A stretch of 64,000 bases of DNA from Mercurialis annua (GCF_937616625.2 NC_065576.1:26582628-26646627); one strand, 5' to 3'. Positions 12,883 through 27,003 are shown, numbered from the stretch's first letter. Numbers and translations: made by a program. The notes: a model not told the origin generated them from the letters alone.

Positions 12883-14643
12883 TATATTCATACTAAATAT
12901 ACACATTCATAAGCATTTCAAGTAACTAATATATAACTCAAGCAATGATCCATTCAACATAAACAATAACCATAACAAATGTAGTAGTCCAATGTTCAAT
13001 TCAAAGCAAACATATTCTCACATTTCCAATCAACATCAAGCTTATAGAAGGATATTCAATCATGCGCATAATTCTCATGTTGGCCCAAATCGCCATATAG
13101 GCAACCAACATACGTTACTGGCCCAAATCGCCCTTTTTGGCAACCAATAACTTAATCTCACGTCGTTGGCCCGAATCGCCATTTTAGGCAACCAACAACT
13201 ATCTCAATTCTCATTGAATATCGAAACATAAGCATGACATGATTCTAAAAACCAAAACATAGACTCACACCAACAAATCAACTGATTCACAAGCGCATTT
13301 ACATCTCAAATCAATACACACTTGCAATTGCAAACAAACGTATATACTAAGTATAACACTATCTATTCACTTACTCAATTCACCGAGTCTCAAACCCGTG
13401 AAGTTTCAGGCTTGTCCGTCGTATTACCTTCTGGTCTATAAGTACCTATTCACATATACGATCTCAATTCATTCACAAAGTAAAACTATTTTGATAATTT
13501 ACATAAAGAAATAAACTAGTAACCATAACCCCTTTTTCTGGGCAGATTATGTGTAATGACTTCAAATGGGTACTGCTCCTAACTCAAACATCATTTATAC
13601 AAACTATTGATATGAGTCTTGTACATTTGAGTTTAGTTTCATTTCCAATTGGAAGCACATCAATTGGATTAGTATAAATCAAATTATGCATATTACAACA
13701 CCAATAGGTTAAACTGTCTAGACGTATTATATAATTAAATGTTCCTACCTTATTCACCTTCTAAATAACAGAATTACTCTTTTGTCGAAACTAAAAAGTT
13801 TTAGTTAACATCCTAAAGAATCCACAGAATCAAAAATGGCATTATTTGGACTTTAATAACTCATTTTATCAATTTCAAAAGTAGCTAATATTGCAGCCAT
13901 AGTTCTACAAGTAGCCAGAACATATACCCTATCTTCAAAATGATCCACAGATCAATATAAACACAATTTGACAAAACCCTTCGGATAAGTTATAGGTGTA
14001 TGAGTCTAAAAAATATACCAAAAAGAACCAACTCAATTAGATCTCAAAAAAATGAGATATTCATCTTTTTGTGACACTCTATCAGGCTGTATAGGCAGAC
14101 AAAGCAGAAAAATTGTATGGACTATTAGGCTATCATAAAGATTTCAAATGATGGAACACAAAGCATAACAATTGTAGTAGATTGTCTTTAGTTTCCAAAG
14201 AATCAAGAATCAATCAATATGAAGTTGCATAACTCGGTTTATGATATAAACAACAGAGATGAAATTTTCGGTTTATGATGAACTCTAACCTAATCAACCA
14301 AAACACTTAAATTACTTACCAAATTTCTCCTTTTCTTGATCAAAACTTTAATTTAAGATGTAGTTGATCTTATTATCACGTCAGGTGGGTGTTTATGTTT
14401 TCTTCTCTCTTCTCTCTTTTCCTTTTTGATAAGTGAAGAAGAGATTGGCAAGAGGTGTTATTTAACTTATAGTTAGGGTTTATTCATGCTAAAATAAGAT
14501 TGGGTTTAGGGAATCATTCATAAATACTAATATCTCATTTAATCCTTGAAATATTTTATATGTTCAATTCTAACCTCAAACTTAATTTCATTTCGAACCA
14601 CTCAAATCAACCTAGTTAACCGACGTACTTTCATTCAAATTAC
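12883..14643 (-). mobile_element. probable LTR or 5'-leader fragment of an LTR retrotransposon
   Basis: About 1.76 kb of AT-rich non-satellite DNA between two satellite blocks of the same orientation. Read on the minus strand it starts TGTAATTTGAATG, passes through an A/T-rich promoter-like zone, a purine-rich stretch (AGAGAGAAGAGAGAAG) and a GGTAAGTAATT donor-like word. It then has a module of three repeats (GGCGATTTGGGCC), an arrangement like the gypsy LTR at 60395-62648. No open frame longer than about 60 codons and no coding motif is visible. The flanking satellite does not rejoin cleanly: about 14 bp of monomer are missing and I see no target duplication, so the fragment is truncated. 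A fragment of an unrelated gene or UTR remains possible. Confidence 0.4.
13079..13199. repeat. three imperfect repeats with GGCCCAAATCGCC core
   Basis: Three units each carry TTGGCCCAAATCGCC or a near variant, then a short spacer and GGCAACCAA. GGCCC..GGCAACC can pair imperfectly with itself as a small stem. They lie inside the LTR-like fragment. Function unknown. Confidence 0.7.
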
Positions 14644-17600
14644 ACACACTTTGCGTAATCTATCCTAACCACACTTAGATAATTAGAACGACGCGTTAGA
14701 GACACTTGTGACGCAACATAAGCATGGTAATCAAAACGACGCGTTAAAAAGGCTTGAAACGCGCCATACTAATCTAGTCTCACTTTTTACTCACACTTTG
14801 CGTAATATAACCTAACCATGCTTAGGTAATCGGAACGACGCGTTAAAGAGACGTGAGACGCAACATGCTTATCTAGCGTCACTATTCACGCACTCTTTGC
14901 GTAATATAACCTAACACTGCGTAGGTAATCGGAACGACGCGTTAAAGAGACCTGAGATGGAACATACTAATCTATTTTCACTTTTCACGCACACTTTGCG
15001 TAATACAACCTAACCATGCTTAGGTAATCGGAACGACGCGTTAGAGAGACTTGTGATGCCACATAAGCATGGTAATCAAAACGACGCGTCAAAGAGACTT
15101 TAGACACGACATCCTAATCTATTGTCGCTTACGCACACTTTGCATAATATAACCTAACCATGCTTAGGTAATCGGAACGACATATTAAAGAGACTTGAGA
15201 CGCGACATACTAATCTAGCGTCCCTTTTTAAGCACACTAAGCGTAATATAACCTAACCATGCTTAGATAATCGTAACGACGCGTTAGAGAGACATGTGAC
15301 GCGACATAAGCATGGTAATCGAAACGATGCGTTAAAGAGACTTGAGACTTACCATACTAATCTAGTGTCACTTTTTACGCAGACTTTGCGTAATATAACC
15401 TAACCATGCTTAGGTAATCGGAACGACGAGTTAAAGAGACTTGAAACGCGACATACTAATCTAGCGTCACTATTCACGCACACTTTGCGTAATATAACTT
15501 AACCATGCTTAGATAATCAGAACGACGAGTTAAAGAGGCTTGAGACGCGACATATTATAATCTACCATAACTTTTCACGCACACTACCTAACCATGCTTA
15601 GGTAATCGGAACGACGCGTTAAAGAGACTTGAGACGCGACACACTAATCTAGCTTCACTTTTCACGCACACTTTGTGTAGTATAATCTAACCATGCTTAG
15701 GTAATCGGAACGACACGTTAAAGAGACTTGCGACGCGACATACTAATCTATTGTCACTTTTTACGCACATTTTACGTAATATAACCTAAACATGCTTAGG
15801 TAATTGGAACGACGTGTTAGAGAGACATGTAACGTGACATAAGCATGGTAATTGAAACGACGCGTAAAAGAAACTTGAGACGTGCCATACTAATCTAGCG
15901 TCAGTTTTTACGCACACTTAGCGTATTATAACCTAACTATGCTTAGGTAATCGTAACAACGCGTTAATGAGACGTGTGACGCGACATACTAATCTAGTGA
16001 CACTTTTAACGCGCACTTGGCATAATATAACATAGCCATGCTTTCGTAATCGGAACGACGCGTTGAAGAGACTTGTGACGTGACATAAGCATGGTAGTAA
16101 TCGAACGACGCGTTAGAGAAACCTGTGACGTGACATACTAATCCAACGTCACTTTTCTCGCACACTTTACGTAATATAACTCAACCATGCTTAGGTAATC
16201 AGAACGACGCGTTAGAGAGACTTGTGACGCGGCATAAGCATGGTAATCGAAAAGATGCGTTAAAGAGACTTATAACGCTCCATACTAATCTAGCGTCACT
16301 TTTTACGCTGACTTTGCGTAATATAACCTAACCATGCTTAGGTAATCGGAACGACGAGTTAAAGAGACTTGAAACGCGACATACTAATTTAGCGTCACTT
16401 TTCACACACACTTTGCATAATACAACTAAACCATGCTTAGGTAATCGGACAAAGAGTTAAAGATACTTGAGACGCGACATAGTAATCTAACGTTACTTTT
16501 CACGCACACTACCTAACCATGCTTAGGTAATTGGAACGACGCGTTAAAGAGACTTGAGACGCGGCACACTAATCTAGCGTCACTTTTCACACACACTTTG
16601 CGTAATATATCATGCTTAGGTAATCGGAACGACGCGTTAAAGAGACTTCAGACATGACATACTAATCTAGCATCACTTTTCACGCACACTTTGCGTAATA
16701 TAACATAACCATGGTTAGGTAATCGGAACACGCGTTAATGAGTCTTGAGACGTGACATACTAATCTAGCGTCACTTTTCAAGCACACTTTGCATAATATA
16801 ACCTAACCATGCTTAGAAAATTATAACGATGCGTTAAAGAGACTTGAGACGCGACATACTAATCTAACGTCACTTTTCACGCACACTCTGCGTAATCTAA
16901 CCTAACCATGCTTAGATAATCAGAACGACGCGTTAGAGACAGTTGTGACGCGACATAAGCATGGTATCGAAACGACGCGTTAAAGAGACTTGAAACACGC
17001 CATAATAATCTAGCGTCATTTTTTACGCACTCTTTGCGTAATATAACCTAATCATGCTTAGGTAATCGGAACGACGTGTTAAAGAGACTTGAGACGCGAC
17101 ATACTAACCTAGCGACAGTTTTCACGCACACATTGCATAATATAACCTAATCATGTGTAGGTAATCGTAACGACGCGTTAAAGAGACTTAAGACGCGACA
17201 TACTAACCTAGCGTCACTTTTCACGCACAATTTGTGTAGTATAACGTTAAAGAGACTTGAGACGTGACACACTAATCAATTGTCACTTTTCACGCACATT
17301 TTGCATAATATAACCTAAACATGCTTAGGTAATTGGAACGACGTGTTAGAGAGACTTGTAACGTGACATAAGCATGGTTATCAAAACGGCGCGTTAAAGA
17401 GACTTGAGACGTGCCATACTAATCTAGCGTCATTGTTTACGCACACTTAGCGTAATATAACCTAACCATGCTTAGGTAATCGTAACAATGCGTTAAAGAG
17501 ACTTGTGACGTGATAAGAATCTAGCGATACTTTTAACGCGCACTAACGTAACAATGCTTAGGTAATCGGAACGACGTGTTAAATAGACTTGAGATGCGAT

Positions 17601-20600
17601 ATACTAACCTATTGTCCCTTTTCACGCACACTTTGCGTAGACGCGACATACTAATCTATTGTCACTTTTCAGGCACACTTTGCGTAGACGCGACATACTA
17701 ATCTATTGTCACTTTTCACGCACACTTTGCGTAATATAACCTAACCATGCTTAGGTAATCGCAACGACGCGTTAAAGAGGCTTGAGACGCAACATACTAA
17801 TCTAGCGTCACTTTTCACGCAGACTTCGCGTAATATAACCTAACCATGCTTAGGTAATCGGAACTATGCGTTAAAGAGACTTGAGACACGACATACTAAT
17901 CTAATGTCACTTTTCACGCACACTTTGCATAATATAACCTAACCATGCTTAGGTAATCAAAACGACGCGTTAGAGACACTTGTGACATGACATAAGCACA
18001 GTAATCAAAACGACGCATTAAAGAGACTTGAAACGCGCCATACTAATCTAGCGTCACTTTTACGCACGCTTTGGGTAATATAACTTAACCATGTAATCAG
18101 AATGATGTGTTAAAGAGACTTGAGACGCGACATACTAATATAGCCGTCACTTTTCACGCACACTTTGTGTGATACAATCTAACCATGATTAGGTAATCGG
18201 AATAACACATTAAAGAGACTTGAGACACGACTTACTAACCTAGCAACAGTTTTCACGCACTTATTGCGTAATATAACCAAACAATGCTTAGGTAATCGGA
18301 ACGACGCGTTAAAGAGACTTCAGACGCGACATACTAACCTAGCAACAGTTTTCACGCACACATTGCGTAATATAACCTAACCATGCATAGGTAATCGGAA
18401 CGACGCGTTAAAGAGACTTGAGACGCGACATTCTAATCTAGCATCACTATTCACGCACACTTTGCATAATATAACCTAAACATGCCTAGGTAATCGGAAC
18501 GACGCGTTAAAGAGACTTTAGACGCGACATACTAATCTAGCAACACTTTTCACGCACAGTTTGCGTAGTATAACATAACCATACTTTGCTAATCGGAACA
18601 ACGTGTTGGAGACACTTGTAACATGACATAAGCATGGTAATCGAAACGACGCGTTAAAGAGACTTGAGATGCGCCATACTAATCTAGCGTCACTTTTTAC
18701 GCACACTTTGCATAGTATAACTTAACCATGTTTAGGTAATCATAACAACGCGTTAAATAGAATTGTGACGCGGCATACTAATCTAGCGACAATTTTCAAG
18801 CACACATTGCTTAATACAACCAAATCATGCTTAGGTAATCGGAACGACGCGTTAAAGAGACTTGAGATGCGACATACTAATGTAGCGTCACTTTTCACGC
18901 ACACTTTGCGTAATATAACCTAACCATGCTTAGGTAATCGAAACGACGCGTTAATGAGACTTGAGTCGCGACATACTAATCTAGCATCACTTTCATGCAA
19001 ACTTTGCGTAATATAACCTAACCATGCTCAGGTAATCGGAACACGCGTTAAAGAGACTTGAGACACGACATACTAATCTAGCATCACTTTTTATGCACAC
19101 TTTGCATAAAATAACTTAACCATTCTTAGGTACTCGAAACGACGCGTTGAAGAGACATAAGACGCGACATACTTATCTATTATCACTTTTCAGGCACACT
19201 TTGCGAAATATAACCTAACCAATCTTAGGTAATCGGAACAGCGCGTTAATGAGACTTGAGATACGACATACTAATCTAGCGTCACTTTTCACGCACAATT
19301 TGCATAAAATAACCTAACGATGCTTAGTTAATTGTAACGACGCGTTAAAGATACTTCACATGCGACATACCAATCTATTGTCACTTTCCAGGCACACTTT
19401 GCGTAATATAACCAAACAATGCTTAGGTAATCGGAATGTCGTGTTTGAGAGACTTGCAACGTAACATAAGCATAGTAATCGAAACGACGCGTTATAGAAA
19501 CTTGAGATGCGACATACTAATCTAGCGTAACTTTTTACTGATACTTCGCGCAATATAACCTAACCATGCTTAGGTAATCGTAATAACGCGTTAAAGAGAC
19601 TTGTGACGCGACATACTAATCTAGCGTCACTTTTTACGCACACTTTGCGTTATATAACTTAACCATGCATAGGTAATCGTAACAACGCGTTAAAAATACT
19701 TGTGACACGACATACTAATTTAGCGACACTTTTAACGCGCATTTGGCAAAACATTACATATCCATGTTTAGGTAATCGGAACGACGCGTTAAAGAGACTT
19801 GAGGCGCGACATACCAATCTAGCGTCACCTTTCACGCACGCTTTGCATAATATAACCTAACGATGCTTAGATAATCAGAACAACGCGTTAGAGACACTTG
19901 TTAAGCGATATAAAGCATAGTAATCGAAACGACGCTTTAAAGAGACTTGAAACGCGCCATACTAATCTAGCGTCACTTTTTACGCACACTTTGGTTAATA
20001 TAACCTTACCATACTTAAGTAATTGGAACGACGCAATAAAGAGACTTGAGACGCGACATACTAATCTACCGCCACTATTCACTCACTCTTTGAGTAAAAT
20101 AACCTAACCATTGTTAGGTAATCGGAACGACGCGTTAAAGAGACTTGAGACGCGACATACTAATCTATTTTCACTTTTCACGCACACTTTCCATAATATA
20201 ACCTTACCATGCTTAGGTAATTGAAACGATGCGTTAGATAGACTTGTGACGCGACATAAGCATGCTAATCGATATGACGCGTTAAAGAGATTGGAGACAC
20301 GACATACTAATCTATTGTGACTTTTCACGCACACTTTGCGTAATATAACCTAACCATACTTAGATAATCAGAACGACGCATTAAAGAGACTTGATACGCG
20401 TTATACTAATCTAGTGTCAGTTTTCACGCACACACTGCGTAATATAGCCTAACCATGCTCAGGTAATCGGAACGACGCGTTAAAGAGACTTGAAACACGC
20501 CATAATAATCTAGCGTCACTTTTTACGCACACTTTGCGTAATATAACCTAACCATTCTTAGGTAATCGGAACGACGCGTTAAAGAGACTTGAGACGCGAC

Positions 20601-23600
20601 ATACTAATCTAGCGTAACTTTTCACGCACACTTTGCATAATGTAACCTAACCATGCTTAGGTAATCGAAACGACGCATTAAAGAGACTTGAGACGTGACA
20701 TACTAACCTAGTGTCACTTTTCACGCACAATTTGTGTAGTATAACGTTAAAAGGACTTGAGACGTGACATACTAATCAATTGTCACTTTTCACGCACATT
20801 TTGCATAATATAACCTAAATATGCTAGGTAATTGGAACGACGTGTTAGAGAGACTTGTAACGTGACATAAGCATGGTAATCAAAACGACGCGTTGAAGAG
20901 ACTTCAGACGTGCCATACTAATCTAGCGTCATTGTTTACGCACACTTAGCGTAATATAACCTAACCATGCTTAAGTAATCATAACAATGCGTTAAAGAGA
21001 CTTGTGACGTGATAAGAATCTAGCGATACTTTTAACGCGCACTAACATAACAATGCTTAGGTATTGGAATGACGCGTTAAATAGACTTAAGATGCGATAT
21101 ACTAACCAATTGTCCCTTTTCACGCACACTTTGCGTAGACGCGACATACTAATCTATTGTCCCTTTTCACGCACACTTTGCATAGACGCGACGTACTAAT
21201 CTATTGTCACTCTTCACGGACACTTTGCGTAATATAACCTAACCATGCTTAGGTACTCGCAACGACGCGTTACAGAGGCTTGAATCGCAACATACTAATC
21301 TAGTGTCACTTTTCACGCACACTTTGCGTAATATAACCTAACCATGCTTAGGTAATCGGAACGATGCCATAAAGAGACTTGAGACGCGACATACATTTCT
21401 ATTGTCACTTTTCACGCACACTTTGCGTAATATAACCTAACCATGCTTAGGTAATCAAAACGAGGCGTTAGAGACACTTGTGACGTGACATAAGCACAGT
21501 AATCAAAACGACGCATTAAAGAGACTTGAAACGCGCCATACTAATATAGCGTCACTTTTATGCACGCTTTGGGTTATATAACTTAACCATGTAATCGGAA
21601 CGATGTTTTAAAGAGACTTGAGACGCGACATACTAATATAGCCGTCACTTTTAACGCACACTTTGTGTAATACAATCTAACCATGATTAGGTAATCGGAA
21701 AAACACTTTAAAAAGAATTGAGACACGACTTACTAACCTAGCAACAGTTTTCACGCACACATTGCGTAATATAACCAAACAATGCTTAGGTAATCGGAAC
21801 GACGCGTTAAAGAGACTTAAGACGCGACATACTAACCTAGCAACAGGTTTCATGCACACATTGCGTAATATAACATAACCATGCATAGGTAATCGTAACG
21901 ACGCGTTAAAGAGACTTGAGACACGACATTCTAATCTAGCATCACTATTCACGCACACTTTGCGTAATATAAACTAACCATGCCTAGGTAATCGCAACGA
22001 CGCGATAAAGAGAATTTAGACGTGACATACTAATCTAGCAACACTTTTCACGCACAGTTTGCGTAATATAACATAACCATACTTTGCTAATGGGATTGAC
22101 GTGTTGGAGAGACTTGTAACATGACATAAGCATGGTAATCGAAACGACGCGTTAAAGAGACTTGAGACACGCCATACTAATCTAGCGTCACTTTTTACGC
22201 ACACTTTGCATAGTATAACTTAACTATGCTTAGGTAATCGTAACAACGCGTTAAAGAGAATTGTGACGCGACATACTAATCTAGCAACACTTTTCACGCA
22301 CACTTTGCTTAATACAACCTAATCATGCTTAGGTAATCGGAACGACGCGTTAAAGAGATTTGAGATGCGACATACTAATGTAGCATCACTTTTCACGCAC
22401 ACTTTGCGTAATATAACCTAACCATGCTTAGGTAATCGGAACGAAGCGTTAATGAGACTTGAGTCGCGACATACTAATCTAGCATCACTTTCATGCAAAC
22501 TTTGCGTAATATAACCTAACCATGCTCAGGTAATCGGAACACGCGTTAAAGAGACTTGAGACACGAAATACTAATCTAGCATCACTTTTTATGCACACTT
22601 TGCATAAAATGACTTAACCATTCTTAGGTACTCGAAACGACGCGTTAAAAAGACTTAAGACGCGACATACTTATCTATTATCACTTTTCAGGAACACTTT
22701 GCGAAATATAACCTAACCATGCTTAGGTAATCGGAACGACGCGTTAATGAGACTTGAGACACGACATACTAATCTAGTGTCACTTTTCACGCACACTTTG
22801 CATAATATAACCTAACCATGCTTAGGTACTCGCAACGACGCATTAAAGATACTGGAGACGCGACATACTAATCTATTGTCACTTTTCACGCATACTTTGC
22901 GTAATATAACCTGACAATGCTTAGGTAATCGGAATGTTGTGTTTGAGATACTTGCAACGTAACATAAGCATGGTAATCGAAACGACGCGTTAAAGAGACT
23001 TGAGATGCGACATACTAATTTAGCGTCACTTTTTACTGATACTTCGCGTAATATAACCTAACCATGCTTAGATAATCGTAATAACGCGTTAAAGAGACTT
23101 GTGACGCGACATACTAATCTATCGTCACTTTTTACGCACACTTTGCGTAATATAACTTAACCATGCATTGGTAATCGTAACAACGCGTTAAAGAGACTTG
23201 TGACACGACATACTAATCTAGCGACACTTTTAACGCGCATTTGGCATAACATAACATATCCATGTTTAGGTAATCGGAACGACGCGTTGAAGAGACTTGA
23301 GGCGCGACATACCAATCTAGCGTCACCTTTCACGCACGCTTTGCATAATATAACCTAACCATGCTTAGATAATCAGAACAACGCGTTTGAGACACTTGTT
23401 AAGCGACATAAAGCATAGTAATCGAAATGACGCTTTAAAGAGACTTGAAACGCGCCATACTATTGTAGCGTCACTTTTTACGCACACTGTGGTTAATATA
23501 ACCTTACCATACTTAAGTAATTGGAACGACGCAATAAAGAGACTTGAGACACGACATACTAATCTACCGCCACTATTCACTCACTCTTTGAATAAAATAA

Positions 23601-25001
23601 CCTAACCATTGTTAGGTAATCGGAACGACGCGTTAAAGAGACTTGAGACGCGACATACTAATCTATTTTCACTTTTCACGCACACTTTCCATAATATAAC
23701 CTAACCATGCTTAGGTAATGGGAACGATGCGTTAGATAGACTTGTGACGCGACATATGCATGCTAATCGGAACGACGCGTTAAAGAGACTTGAGACACGG
23801 CATACTAATCTATTGTGACTTTTCACGCACTCTTTGCTTAATATAACCTAACTATGCTTAGGTTATCGGAACGACGCATTAAAGAGACTTGATACGAGTT
23901 ATACTAATCCATCGTTAGTTTTCACGCACACTCTGCGTAATATAGCCTAACCATGCTCAGGTAATCGGAACGACGCGTTAGAGAGACTTGCGACGCGACA
24001 TACTCATCTAGCGTCAGTTTTCACGCACACTTAGCGTAAAATAACCTAACCATGTGGTAATCGGAACGAGGTGTTAGAGAGACTTGTGAAGCGACATACT
24101 AATCTAGCGTCATTATCACGCACTGTTTGCGTAATATAACCAAACCATGCATAGGTAATTGGAACGACACGTTAGAGACACTTGAGACGCGACATACTAA
24201 TCTAGTGTCACTTTTCATGAACACTTTGCGTAATATAACCTAACCATGCTTCGGCAATCGAACGATGCGTTCGAGAGACTTGTGATGCGACTTAAGCATG
24301 ACAATCGAAACGACGCCTTAAAGTGACTTGAGACGAGACAAACTAATCTATAACATAACCATGCTTAGGTAATCGGAACACGCAATAAAGAGTCTTGAGA
24401 CGTGACATACTAATCTAGCGTCACTTTTCAAGCACACTTTGCATAATATAACCTAACCATGCTTAGAAAATTATAACGATGCGTTAAAGAGACTTGAGAA
24501 GCGACATACTAATCTAACGTCACTTTTCACGGACACTCTGTGTAATCTAACCTTACAATGCTTAGATAATCAGAACGACACGTTAGAGACACTTGTGACG
24601 CGACATAAACATGGTAATCGAAATGACGCGTTAAAGACTTGAAACACGCCATAATAATCTACCATCACTTTTTACGCACTCTTTGCGTAATATAACCTAA
24701 CCATGCTTAGGTAATCGGAACGACGCGTTATAGAGACTTGAGACGCGACATACTAATCTAGCGTAACTTTTCACGCACACTTTGCATAATGTAACCTAAC
24801 CATGCTTAGGTAATCGAAACGACGCGTTAAAGATACTTGAGACGCGACATACTAACCTAGCGACAGTTTTCACGCACACATTGCATAGTATAACCTAATC
24901 ATGTGTAGGTAATCGTAACGACGCGTTAAAGAGACTTAAGATGCGACATACTAACCTAGCGTCACTTTTCACGCACAATTTGTGTAGTATAACGTTAAAG
25001 A
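14644..25001 (-). repeat. 99-bp tandem satellite, reverse orientation, block 4
   Basis: Satellite resumes at CACACTTTGCG and continues to the target duplication AAAGA (24997-25001) of the copia element. To about 16690 the monomers are diverged. From there on the order of monomer variants repeats as a higher-order unit (see the HOR entries). Units of about 47 bp that lack the dyad region (GCGTAGACGCGACATACTAA) sit in pairs at about 17637-17710 and 21137-21200. I see no gene; all open frames follow the 33-codon period. Confidence 0.93.
17521..21019 (-). repeat. HOR copy 1, 3.5-kb deletion form
   Basis: Defined from one CTAGCGATAC anchor to the next. It matches copy 2 in variant order but passes directly from the GCTCAGGTAATCGG monomer to the CATAATAATCTAG monomer near 20487. 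In copy 2 about 750 bp lie between these two points (23990-24640). This accounts for the 3499 versus 4249 bp difference. Confidence 0.82.
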
Positions 25002-25432
25002 TGTTGGTGCAGCGGGACGTGAGGGTCCGAATCGTATATTTCAATTCAAAATTGGAATTCCAACAATTCGGATCCAGAAATTGATCATATCAATAACAAA
25101 TGGATCGTCGTATCATCTAGTAATTAAAGCACGCATCTAGAAACCGTAAGAAGAATACCTATATCGATTCTCCAACGATTCTTGTAGTCCCGATAGTACG
25201 GCGACCTCAAGCTCGTCCACACGAGTATGCGTCCGATTGAATCCTCGCCTTGAAGTAATCTGCAAGAGTTTCTCTTGCCGAGCAACCCTAAGCTCAAACT
25301 CTCGCCTCGATTACGTCTTTGCTAGGATGTATGAAAAACTTTCTCCAAGCTTTTCTGTGATTGATGACTACTTGAACTCCTTCAAATATGCTCTCTTAAG
25401 TGTGGTGTGTTTAGAATGAGCAAAGGCAACCT

Positions 25433-25441
25433 CTATTTATA
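25433..25441 (-). promoter_or_regulatory. TATA box of the 3' LTR
   Basis: Plus-strand CTATTTATA reads TATAAATAG on the element strand. It lies after the U3 repeats and before the region leading to the primer site, the expected place for the LTR promoter. Confidence 0.7.
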
Positions 25442-25465
25442 GGGTAGAGCTTTGCTTAAGAATGC

Positions 25466-25630
25466 AACACCTCACATGCTAGGTGTCACACGCCAAGCAA
25501 AGGTGTTGCCACCATTCGACACCTCACATGCTAGGTGTCACACACCAAGCATAGGTGTTGCCACCATCTGACACATCATATGCTAGGTGTCACACATCAA
25601 GCATAGGTATTGCCACCTTCTGACACGTCG
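25466..25630. repeat. 52-bp tandem repeats in U3
   Basis: About three copies with the words ATGCTAGGTGTCACAC and AGGTGTTGCCACC; equivalent positions 25518 and 25570 are 52 bp apart. AGGTGT and its complement ACACCT recur, giving small dyads. Repeats just upstream of a TATA box are often enhancer modules; that role is inferred. Confidence 0.85.
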
Positions 25631-25647
25631 GATACAGAGACATATAT

Positions 25648-25806
25648 GACATCATCACGTGACATCATCATATGACATCATCGTGACATCATCACATGAC
25701 ATCATCGTGACATCATCACATGACATCATCGTGACATCATCACATGACATCATCGTGACATCATCACATGACATCATCGTGACATCATCACATGACATCA
25801 TCACAT
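25648..25806. repeat. GACATCATC minisatellite in U3
   Basis: Alternating GACATCATCACAT and GACATCATCGT, a composite of about 24 bp, in about six repeats. The other LTR of the same element has a shorter version (32715-32826), so the array changed length after insertion or during reverse transcription. Confidence 0.9.
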
Positions 25807-27003
25807 TAACTTGGATAAAATACAATTAGGTGCCTACTAATTTATAACTCTTACAAATTAGTCCCTAATTTATACTTGTTTTTTCATCTTAGATTAATTT
25901 CCGAGATATGCTAGTATCTATATGAAATCGATCTCTCGTAAACTCAATCGGTTGCACACCCTATTGTGTGTGACTAACTAGGTTCACATCTATATGGCAA
26001 CGAGAGTCATAAGAAACGCCCTTCTTATATTAAATAATTAAATCCCATTAATTATTAATTCTCGTAGATCGTGAGTGACGTCTAGCAACATATCACGACC
26101 CCCAAATAGATATGAATGTTTCGATGCATTCTTTATGAACCAATGTTCATAATTACCGTACACTCAAAATTCCCTTCATCTAAGATTCTGATCTCGACTA
26201 GTGTCACGGTTAAGTCAAACACTGTTTGTCTTAATCATATGACCTCATCTCAGTTCTTATTCTTGATAAATATGGCTTCCTCTAGAAACAACTTTCTAAG
26301 TAAGTCATATACACCCGCGCAGGTTTTATCATCCATCAAGAACAATTTGAGATAGCATAGAATCTTTTCTCCGTTCATCCGGAGTGATAAATCCTCTCTT
26401 GGTTAAACCCCTATCTCCATATACAACTAACTAAAGCCAACGCATCCCGCGACCCTAGCTCATGAAAGATCTAGGGATAAGGAGTATCAAACTCTAATCA
26501 CCTATATACAAGATAGTGTCACCGCAAGTCAAAGGACATATGTACAATTATGAACTAGATGACATTAAATTGACTTTGATGAAATACCATGTATAAGTCA
26601 TCTAGCGTCACTTGTTCAACCCACTCAACATCTTGAGTGTCCAAATGTTTATCCTGATCTCCATCAAGTAGTATGAGACTCACTACTTCCTATAATTAGT
26701 AACTCCTTACTAATCAGGAGAATAAACAGAGGTGACAATCTTTCCAGGATAATACGATGCCCTTATTCGTAGGACCCCATTGATCATGAACGGTTATTTA
26801 GATCACTTGTATAATAGAATCTGTCACTCATATTCTCAACACCTTAAGAATAGATTCTATCACAATGTGATAAGGACAATATGCAATAAATAAACACTTA
26901 GTTGATGAGGCACTTAGTTCAAATAAAACATATATATATTGCCAATGGGATTTGTTTATACAAGTATAAACACAAAATGGCCCTAGGGCACATACTACTA
27001 ACA

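Larger units (their letters stand above)
25002..27003 (-). repeat. 3' LTR of the minus-strand copia element
   Basis: 2002 bp, downstream copy relative to the element. In element orientation it begins TGTTAGTAGTATGTGCCC and ends CCCGCTGCACCAACA; the last bases have one extra base compared with the other LTR. It contains a TATA box, a 52-bp repeat module and a GACATCATC minisatellite. Open frames such as 26116-26355 are antisense accidents repeated in both LTRs. Confidence 0.95.

Noticed and set aside
13330..14360. A host gene in the 12.9-14.6 kb insert
   Set aside because: No open frame of useful length, no exon-like coding bias and no recognisable motif on either strand.
12883..14643. Centromeric retrotransposon (CRM) LTR
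   Set aside because: No chromodomain or CRM coding sequence is present and I cannot match the fragment to a CRM LTR from sequence alone.
26116..26355. 79-residue frame, also present at 33136-33375
   Set aside because: It lies in both LTRs of the copia element, antisense to it, with no recognisable domain. It is identical only because LTRs are duplicates.
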